From: Hetaerina americana
Lineage: Eukaryota; Arthropoda; Insecta; Odonata; Calopterygidae
DNA length: 64,000 nt
Direction of reading: 5' to 3'
Assembly (NCBI GenBank): GCA_022747635.1
Contig: JAKTNV010000001.1
Span: 27,135,990 to 27,199,989 of the forward strand
Below the pieces are notes generated by a model. That model was given only the letters and a program-made list of their open reading frames with translations, ran no database searches and was not told where the DNA came from. Of the stretch, positions 57,101-64,000 are shown piece by piece (position 1 is the first letter of the stretch; each line of letters starts with the position of its first letter). Made by a program: the position numbers and the translations under genes.

Positions 57101-60100
57101 AAGCTTGCCTTTATAACTGTAATTCCAAGAAACTTCTCATTATTCAACCCAACTCTTGTAATGTGATAATTTCTTTCAAGGAGCTCAGCAGCGCTCAATC
57201 ATTTTTCTACAACATGCATTTCTAAATAAAAAATATGAGGACATTATATTGAACTCCAATCTTTAAATTATTATAAGAGACCATATTCATTCCTTGATTT
57301 ATGACAACTCGGGATATGGTGAAAGAAATAGTACATCTATATTTACAACTCCACAAGTTGCCACAAGGGCATTTAAGGGGGATTGCTATGGTATCAGCAA
57401 TTGATATATAAAAGTATGCTTTCATATAATTACTGATGATGGGTCGATTCCATTCTCAGTATTCAATTCTAAGGTGGGATAAGGGAAGTATTTTAGGGAG
57501 GGAGTTGAAAATCAATTTGAATTCTTACTCTCCAGGGTCCATCACTGGGGGTATTCCATTTTTATTGTTGCATGAATGTTAAGAATCAGAAGACATTACC
57601 CCCTACCCTAGGTAGAATAAGAATGCATCCCAGAATTAAAATCAATCTTCAACCGTTTAAGTACTCATGTCAAATTTCTGATTCTTGACCTGGAATTGAA
57701 GACTCTCAGAATGGAATCAACCACTCACTGTTACCATTCCTTGTCACTGCTTACCAGCCAAATTATATAAAGTGAAAATGGAGATGATTAAAATTAGTGG
57801 TTAATTAAATTAGACAAGGTTTTATAATGCCTGGTTAAAGTGATCATGAACTTTAATATCAGGTTATGGCAAAGAACCACTTTTGCAATCACCAACTAAG
57901 TCAAAACCATCAGTTTAAGTACTTTTCAAATTAAAAGTGGAGTTTCAAGGGTTAACACACAAATGAAAGGATTACATGGTGGGGAGCTATTTGGTAACCC
58001 ATAAGTTGACTTATGCCATTCACTGAATGGTATCATCAGCTTTTCAGTTAAGTATTCAGCATCAGAATTGGTTTTGAATGATGCCACCGAAGCTTTTACC
58101 AAGAATGAAGCTAACACCAAATGCATGAAGTTTCAAATTATTGCAAGGTTGCCATAAGAAAAAATGTTTTCTCTCAATAAATGCCATTGGTTCAAATTAA
58201 TTCCAAGGAAGCCAAAAACAACGAGGGTGGAATATATATGTTCACTAAATTACTACATAACTCTCTCTACATATTATGAACCTATTTTAGAGTAAGATGA
58301 AATGATGCAACAAGTCCTCGGTAATATTTTAAGCATTGAATATGGAGTTGTATCAAAAAGTAAAAGCAACTTATGGGAAACTAGGAATTGTGTCCAAAAG
58401 CTCATAGGTAGCTGTAAGTTTGGTGCCAGCAAACATTGTTTGTGATTAATGTTATTTTTTTAAATTGACAAATAATGAAATTAAAAATTCATTCCACAAA
58501 AAAATATGATAAACAAAGATGTTAGGGAAACATTTATTTAAATAATAAAAATTACTTTCTTTCCATTTGTTAGATGAATACATGCAGTGATAATCTGGCA
58601 TATTACCATGTGCTAAGGAATATTTTTATAAGCTAAGGCACATTCATGAGTTAAGAATTGTGAATAGATGAAATCTTAGGTACACCTCATTGTTAATAGT
58701 CGTTTTCAGGGGAGGCGACTGAAAGCTTGAAGTCATTTGTGCCATTAGGGATGGACTGGAAAGGATGAAGGGTGGAAAGAAACTCTGCATCGGCATTAGC
58801 TTACTCTTAACAAAAGGCACCAAGGGGTCCGCAGCTTAACGTCCCATCCATTAGGGATGGACTGGAAAGGATGAAGGGTGGAAAGAAACTCGGCATTGGA
58901 ATTAGCCTACTCTTAACAAAAGGTGCCAAGGGGTCCGCAGCTTAACGTCCCCTCCGATGGATGGCACACTCACTCAAAGTGCCCTCCACAAAGCAACCCA
59001 AGTAGGGATCAGGATACCACAGAAAAACATTGAACTCGGGACCTCTGGATGGGAAGTCAGTATGTTATCCATCTCAATCCCCACCTCATTGTTGACATAG
59101 GTTTATATTTAGAGAATAATGATTGTACCAACTCCAAAACAGCCAACAAAAACCTAAATGAACAACTCAAAAAGATTTCATTGTTCTCATGGATAAAAAT
59201 TAGCCAAATTAACTCCCACAATTCTCATGCATTTTCATTTTTAAAGTATGTCAAATACTGTAATAAAGATACGTTATGACCACAGAGCAATGTGTTTGTC
59301 GATGCCTTCAGTAATGCCATGACCACATGGCCTCAGTAGCCAACAAACTGATAGCACCTACAAACAGCAAAGGAGAATTTTCCGGAATAACCACTTCAGC
59401 AGTTTCATGTAGCCAGTGATACAATGGCATCCTTGAGCAAATAGAAATGTTGCCATCATTAAGGAAAAATGACCTTAAGAATGTACTGCTCGCTTCATTT
59501 CAAGGACTGTGAATTTGATGATTTTGACAAGTCACTAGGAGCGAAGTTTTGCGAACTACTGACTTGTCATAATGCAGTCTCAAAACATCATTTGAATAGC
59601 TGGTGTCTGCCTTTTCATATTTTGTTACTTTAGAATTTCAGAAAGTGATGGGTAAATTTGTTACTTCCAATTTTTAAGGCACTATTTCCAGAAACTCAAA
59701 TCAATAATTTATTTCACATAATACTTGCAGTTGTAATTAGCATTAATTATTTTGCCAAACTGCAATTCCCTGTCAAACATCCACTTGAAATCTAGCCTGC
59801 ATATAATTATTCATCATGATAATTTCACTCAATACCAGTGAAACCATAATAGCCGTCCCCGAAATTTGTCAGGCTCTGCAAAACATTTATACAAGTATTG
59901 TGAATTAAGCCACGCTATTTTGTGGGATTTCTGTGCCAGCAGAAAAGTGCCTACTTAGCTTGTTCCATAATATACGGATTTATGCAAATTATAATTATTT
60001 ATGCTATTTGAAAGAATTGATATTTATTGTGAATAGCATTATCACAACTGAAAGGCATCCAAAATTAATTTCAAGAAGTTTTAAGGCTCCATTTGCTCAG

Positions 60101-62400
60101 GAAAAATAAGTAGCCATTGGAGTTGAAAGTTTGTTTCTAGTTTTCAGAGTTACTAGCATTCAGAGGGAAAATATTGCTTGCTATATCTCATAAATTTAAA
60201 TATATAAAAAACAAAAACACAGTAATAAACCTGAAGATCTGTTTGGTAGGTGATGATAGAGTTCACGCACTACAAAGCCCGATGGCATGTGAAATTCACA
60301 CATCAGGGTAGGGGGGCCAGTGCCTTTCCCTGTGCCAGTTATGGTTTTCCGGGAAGATTTTGTACCCGAAAAATCGCACAACTTGGGTGGAGCTGCAGGT
60401 GCCCAGAGTGGCTAGCCCGGGATTCGAACCCGGGCCCTCCATTCAGTAGTCCAATGCTCTACTCCCTGGAATACCGCAAACTATAAATTTAAACATATTT
60501 ACTGGACAATAAAATTGGAAAAAATCTATTTGCTCACATGCTTCTTCATGTATAAATAACAATTAGGAAACAATACAAGTGACAATGTTACACGGCAGCA
60601 TAGTTTGAAATGCGACCAGGTAATTTTTGACAATCCCAAGGCAAATCTTGAAATAGGGAATAATATCTGGAAATGGTTTGTCACTGGGAGATCCTGGGTA
60701 TAGATTGAAGAAGTATTTACTGAGTCCAATGAGGAACCCAAGAATACCAGAAGTACAGTTACTCAGTGAAGTCATATTAAATTAAGAAATGTATGAGGGT
60801 CTTTTAATAAGTCCATAAGAGAAAATAGAATAACCAAATATTTTGGGTGGATTTCTTTTATTTTTTCACACAACCTTCTTTTATCTAGATGTACTTTGAT
60901 GATTGCAAAGAATAATATGAGGCATGAACTTACATAACATAGATAGTATAGGCATGAACTTACAGAATGCATAATTAAAGCTCAATTCCCATTTATAAAT
61001 GCCCAAACGTTCTCCAGAGGAGCATTATCAGCTGCTAGATATAAACATTTATTAGTAAATTTTTCTTTGGAAAGTTATACTGGGCAAATTGTTAAGGTTT
61101 TTCTTACTCTCGACAATAAAATGAGAGCCATGGGGTTTCCAAGGTCATATATATGCCCAGAAGAGGGGTCACTAACCTGCTACTGGGTGAGGCCCAGGGC
61201 ATAAGTCAACATCCCATTTGCAATGATTTCTGAAGACCCTCAGCTAGTGCCTTTTTAATCTCTCTTTCATTAAGTTGTATTTAGCCTGAAGCTGCTCCCA
61301 AGTTATGACTATTGTCACTTGAACATCAAACTCTGACATATTTTTCCACAAAACTTCTTTTTTATAGGCACTGCAAATATGTAATTTGTCGGTAGATAAC
61401 AAAAATATTAAAAAATAACTGAACCTTTGGTTTTCATGTTACTGCATCACTTTTGTTATTTTATAATATCTTCTTCTCATCCAAAATCAATTCAACCAAA
61501 AGACTTCGTTCCATGGTGCTACAAACTATACATCTCTCCGAATTTATTTTGGGTGCATTGTATCAACTTTGGAAACACATCTATAGGTACGTGTAAATTT
61601 CATTATGCCTTTGTTTGGACACCATTGGAACCAAGAATTTACCTTAATTAAAGTTGATATCCCCTAACAACAGTTTGATCCCTTTTACAAACTCCTCAAT
61701 TTCCAAAAACTCCAATTTTAATGACAAACTTTAACCAGACTTCATAAAATTGGGCCTAACTATAACATGCGTTCATGCATTATTATCTAAACACAGCTGA
61801 TTACATAGATAATGTATAAACTAAGAAATATTACAGGCATAAAATACAAATTAAAACACCCCAAGTATGCATATATATACAGAGGTATATGAAGAAAGAG
61901 GTTATGCCATGCATCTTACCGATTGGAAGTAAAGGCTGGCTTTCACAATATACCCTAGGACAATGTCCAAATTCTCCATTTTGATACTTTTCAATCATTT
62001 GTGCTATGCCTCGATTGGAGAGAATATACCGTGCATGTATAAGACCATAAAGCAACTCCGCGGCTTGTTCAGTCATGTCAGACTGGGCAGGATTGTCATC
62101 CAATTCATCATCTTTAGTTAAGAAAATTAACAATTAACATACATCTAGCAAAATCTACAGATAGGCAGTTAAGATAACTTTATAAATTTCATCAAGTATA
62201 AAAAAGGAATTCATAGCTAACATACCTGGCTCAAGATCAAGAATCATATCCAATGCTTGCCTGTAATGTGGTACTTGTTCATTCAATCCAGTAAGATTAA
62301 ACTTATCTTGGATATAATCTTCATCCACTTCACAAAAAAACTCATTGCCCCTAAGACCACAGAACCAAGAAATCCATGACACTTCTTCTGAGCTACTCAT
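54006..62400 (-). CDS. CkIIbeta: Casein kinase II beta subunit, copy 2 (conserved)
   Basis: The join 62226-62400, 61920-62111, 56323-56512 and 54006-54114 gives 666 bp, 221 residues, with consensus splice sites. The protein is near invariant with animal CK2-beta through residue 195: [20 protein letters not shown], zinc-finger C109/C114/C137/C140, [40 protein letters not shown]. Known role: regulatory subunit of the CK2 tetramer, in nucleus and cytoplasm. It differs from the human sequence mostly in the acidic loop (DDELDD) and the C-terminal tail (..[18 protein letters not shown]). This copy looks like the functional ancestral type. An ATCTAG acceptor 4 bp before the ATG implies a non-coding first exon further upstream, possibly beyond the window. 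Confidence 0.95.
54612..54735 (-). repeat. tRNA-derived SINE, family A (copy 2)
   Basis: The - strand head has TGGCTAAAGCACTCGACC (A box) and GGGTTCGAATCCC (B box, perfect), then the body shared with 16321-16437. It lies in intron 3 of CK2-beta copy 2 and is absent at the matching place in copy 1. Confidence 0.75.
55800..56060 (-). repeat. Penelope-like 3' tail and terminal repeat
   Basis: Read on the - strand, a C-poor tail runs into TACCTGATGATGCTGCAAG and then CGAAACCATGGTTG. This is the same arrangement as CCTGATGATGACGTTCAAC..CGAAACATGGGTC at 25649, but with a different core, so it is a different subfamily. No RT remains. Confidence 0.5.
56323..56512 (-). CDS. CkIIbeta: CK2-beta copy 2, exon 3
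   Basis: 190 bp after [28 protein letters not shown].. to ..[12 protein letters not shown] before GTGAGA. The conserved Pro185 is present. About six base changes from copy 1. Confidence 0.96.
56770..56990 (+). repeat. RTE-type LINE 3' end (partner of 43757-44035)
   Basis: GGATGGAAGTGAGGGAAG.., GACAGGTTGTGCCTTGTTAG and the CAATCTGTATCAATCCAAC end align with the fragment in intron 2 of copy 1, confirming that the introns are duplicates. Confidence 0.55.
57029..57753 (-). repeat. Intron-2 block nearly identical to 44858-45591
   Basis: Partner of the copy 1 block: identical over the first 560 or so bases as I read it, then one small indel and three substitutions. Identity stops after TGTCACTGCTTA, where flanking sequence diverges but stays alignable. 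Confidence 0.85.
57754..58741. other. CK2-beta copy 2 intron 2, no feature recognised
   Basis: AT-rich intron without a supported repeat or gene. Confidence 0.5.
58742..59090 (-). repeat. tRNA-derived SINE family C with an internal 106-bp tandem duplication
   Basis: Two adjacent 106-bp units, 58742-58847 and 58848-58953 (each opening CCATTAGGGATGGACTGG and ending near CAGCTTAACGTCCC), differ at a few bases. The right end read on the - strand has GATGGATAACATACTGAC (A-box-like) and GGTCCCGAGTTCAATG (B-box-like), suggesting a tRNA-derived head at 59090 and a body running left. Confidence 0.6.
59300..60230. other. CK2-beta copy 2 intron 2, no feature recognised
   Basis: AT-rich intron; no gene, repeat arm or RNA supported. 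Confidence 0.5.
60236..60480 (-). repeat. tRNA-derived SINE family B
   Basis: The - strand head has GGAGTAGAGCATTGGACTAC (A box) and GCCCGGGTTCGAATCCCGGG (perfect B box within a stem). A body follows with CACCCAAG.., and the tail shares TGAAATTCACACATCAGGG with the partial copy at 30331. The body extending beyond the tRNA-like part and the second copy argue against a plain tRNA gene. Confidence 0.75.
60788..60900 (-). repeat. Mariner end fragment
   Basis: TGAGGGTCTTTTAATAAGTC is followed by AAATATTTTGGGTGGATTTC. Both are paralleled at 4712-4770 (GTTCAATAAGTC, ATTTTGGGTAGAT), so this is the outermost part of the same mariner subfamily with no coding region left. Confidence 0.4.
60980..61919. 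other. CK2-beta copy 2 intron 2, right part
   Basis: No supported feature. Degenerate frames near 61000-61340 could be transposon debris, but I found no recognisable motif. Confidence 0.4.
61920..62111 (-). CDS. CkIIbeta: CK2-beta copy 2, exon 2
   Basis: 192 bp after [28 protein letters not shown].., [20 protein letters not shown], ending ..LLPIG before GTAAGA. Confidence 0.95.
62226..62400 (-). CDS. CkIIbeta: CK2-beta copy 2, exon 1
   Basis: 58 codons plus one base, ending ..[12 protein letters not shown] before GTATGT. Residues 47-50 read RQAL, as in other animals. Confidence 0.96.
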
Positions 62401-62404
62401 GCTG

Positions 62405-63060
62405 CTGCTAGATTAAATAAAATAAGAAAATACACAAGAAAACCACTAAAAAAAATATCAACAAAATAATTCAATCAAAAGTAACCAATGTATATACCTA
62501 ATGTGAATCAAGCTCAATCCTAGGCAGATCACAGTGATGTTAGATGAGTTCACTTTGATACATACTATGCGACTACAAAAATAACAATCTTTATTTTCCC
62601 AAACATCAAAGAATTACTGGAGGTCATGACTTGATTACATCTTTCATCATTTGGAAAAACAATGCCCAAATAAATCATAGTCACTAAATTACTAATTATA
62701 AAAATTAAATTAACTAAATCACCTTATTCCCAAGAGTAACATTCAACATAATTCAATATTGTAACATTCAATATTGTTTCTGATAATTATACTTTAACTA
62801 GCAATTTTACATGATATTCTCAATGAAAACATGATTGATGCTTGATTAACGTAAAATTATATGACAAACTTTGACCCTAGTGAGATCATGTTCATAGCAA
62901 ACATCCTAGATGTAAATAAATTGTATTATTTCCCTTAACTTTCAATCATAGTGCTTTTCAGCCAGTCCAGTACATTTTCTCTTTCCATAGCCAAGTTATT
63001 TCATGAACATATTGACATGAAATAAGTAACAAATGATAAGAAACAAGTTGGTGAAACACA
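62405..63060. other. Upstream of CK2-beta copy 2 coding start
   Basis: The first 100-200 bp align loosely with the region upstream of copy 1 (46262-46450), so the duplication continues past the ATG. No exon or promoter element is recognisable. Confidence 0.45.
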
Positions 63061-63067
63061 TTGTACA

Positions 63068-63840
63068 CGTCCACCCTTCGCCCAAAAACTTAAACATCGA
63101 ACTCATGACAATCACCAATATAGCTACCAACAATGGCTACAGCCCTAAGCTAGTAGATGAATTACTTTGGAAAAACCCAAAAATCAATGGCCACAAATAG
63201 TATTTCCTCTACACAGTCCTCAGAGAGAAATTTCATCTAGGATTTCCAACTGCCTGCCCACCTCACTCAAAGTAGCCTTTTACCCACCCCTAACCCTCTC
63301 CAAACTTCTAGTCAATGGTAAAGATACAAAGGATAGCCTCCTTAAATCAGGGATTTATGAACTGAAATGCGAGAATGGCAACACAGTTATGTCGGTCAGG
63401 CAGGGAGAAATGTCAAGTTACGAGCCAAGGAGCACACAAGGTGTCAAAAAAATAAGAATACCAACTACCTCTATGCTAAGCACATACTAGAATTCGACCA
63501 CAGCAGTGACTTCATCCCAGGAATATTACATATACTCCCAAAAGGATTAAAAATGGATGCTCTTGAGCAAATGGAGGTAAGGCGGCACTGAGCAAACCCC
63601 AACTTGACACTTTGTTATGAGCAATTGTTCCTGTCCCCCTTCCCACTCCTTTTCGAGAAACTAGCCTGAAAATGGTCAAACCAATCCCTTAACCCACCCA
63701 ATTGCCTCCACTCCTCTCAGGATCTTCCCCTCCCTTCCTCACTCTGTCCTGGGTGTATATATTCTTGCATTGTTTGTTAAGTAAATTTGTACCTGATGAT
63801 GCCGCTAGTCGGTGAAATGCATTGGACCTTACAATAAAAA
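63068..63840 (+). mobile_element. Penelope-like 3' part with GIY-YIG endonuclease, frameshifted
   Basis: SLLKSGIYELKCENGNT.. (frame at 63167-63490) continues after a frameshift at about 63385 as SYVGQAGRNVKLRAKEHTRC.., KHILEFDHSSDF.. and DALEQMEVRR, stop near 63591. This is the GIY..YVGQ..R...H order of the Penelope GIY-YIG nuclease. A C-rich tail and CCTGATGATGCCGCTAG follow, then AATAAA at about 63833. Only the last quarter of the element is present. Confidence 0.75.
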
Positions 63841-63932
63841 TCTGTGAAACATTCTATTTAGCATGGATATTAAATACTTCCACAGGATATTCATTACTTC
63901 CACGAAGTGAAGCCTGAAACAGTAGAATATAT

Positions 63933-63978
63933 ATGAAATAAGTAACTTTGTAATTCCACACAAAGTTACTCATTTCAT
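63933..63978. repeat. Short perfect hairpin at the Penelope-like end
   Basis: ATGAAATAAGTAACTTTGT and ACAAAGTTACTCATTTCAT face each other over an AATTCCAC loop, with one mismatch. It resembles the folded terminal repeats at 10441 and 23671. Confidence 0.6.
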
Positions 63979-64000
63979 TTCCATAAGCTGGGTAAATTCC

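Noticed and set aside
60410..60480. Possible tRNA gene with GGGTTCGAATCCC
   Set aside because: The T-arm stem is good, but the homologous body downstream is shared with 30331-30480, so it is a SINE head.
1..64000. CRISPR arrays, bacterial operons, rRNA genes and long retroviral-type elements
   Set aside because: No regularly spaced direct repeats, no rRNA sequence, and no LTR pair with gag-pol order were found; all reverse transcriptases seen are LINE or Penelope type.

Overview
This is a stretch of an AT-rich, intron-rich animal genome, most likely an arthropod. Three signs point that way: host genes broken into short exons with consensus GT/AG splice sites, intergenic and intronic DNA full of mariner elements (at least eleven copies or relics with several different end sequences), and Penelope-like, RTE-type and CR1/Jockey-type retroelements plus several tRNA-derived SINE families. 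I cannot name the species. There is no bacterial-style operon, CRISPR array or rRNA gene.

Host genes. (1) Nine exons of a REXO5/NEF-sp-type DEDDh RNA exonuclease run on the + strand from 1469 to the stop at 28630. The exons join in frame into 644 codons plus stop. The start lies upstream of the recognised exons. (2) A small three-exon gene on the - strand (29293-29920) encodes a 116-residue acidic, coiled-coil-like protein that resembles SNAPC5 (SNAP19). It converges with the exonuclease gene. (3) Two tandem copies of the casein kinase II regulatory beta subunit lie on the - strand (39132-46257 and 54006-62400). Each has four coding exons of identical sizes (175, 192, 190 and 109 bp) and encodes 221 residues. 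Copy 2 keeps almost every invariant residue. Copy 1 is open and well spliced but carries several changes at conserved positions.

Mobile DNA. Introns of the exonuclease gene hold decayed mariner, pogo-like and piggyBac-like remnants, a hAT-type MITE with an 8-bp target duplication, a mariner inserted inside another mariner (17.8-19.7 kb), a mariner whose 3' end has been replaced by an inverted copy of its own 5' end (21.5-22.9 kb), and a Penelope-like element with inverted terminal repeats (23.7-25.7 kb). The gap between the SNAPC5-like gene and the CK2-beta pair (30.3-38.0 kb) is solid retroelement and transposon. It includes a three-level nest (LINE in mariner in LINE) and a second mariner with an intact 357-residue DD34D transposase. 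A piggyBac-type MITE with TTAA ends splits another mariner at 40.5-42.8 kb. Between and around the CK2-beta copies are further mariner, pogo, RTE, SINE and Penelope remnants.

The most interesting signals are: the CK2-beta tandem duplication with one constrained and one relaxed copy; a roughly 730-bp intronic block that is almost identical between the copies although the exons differ by about 6 percent (likely gene conversion); the datable nested insertions; and the mariner with about 150-bp inverted ends beside a near-identical intact relative 14 kb away.
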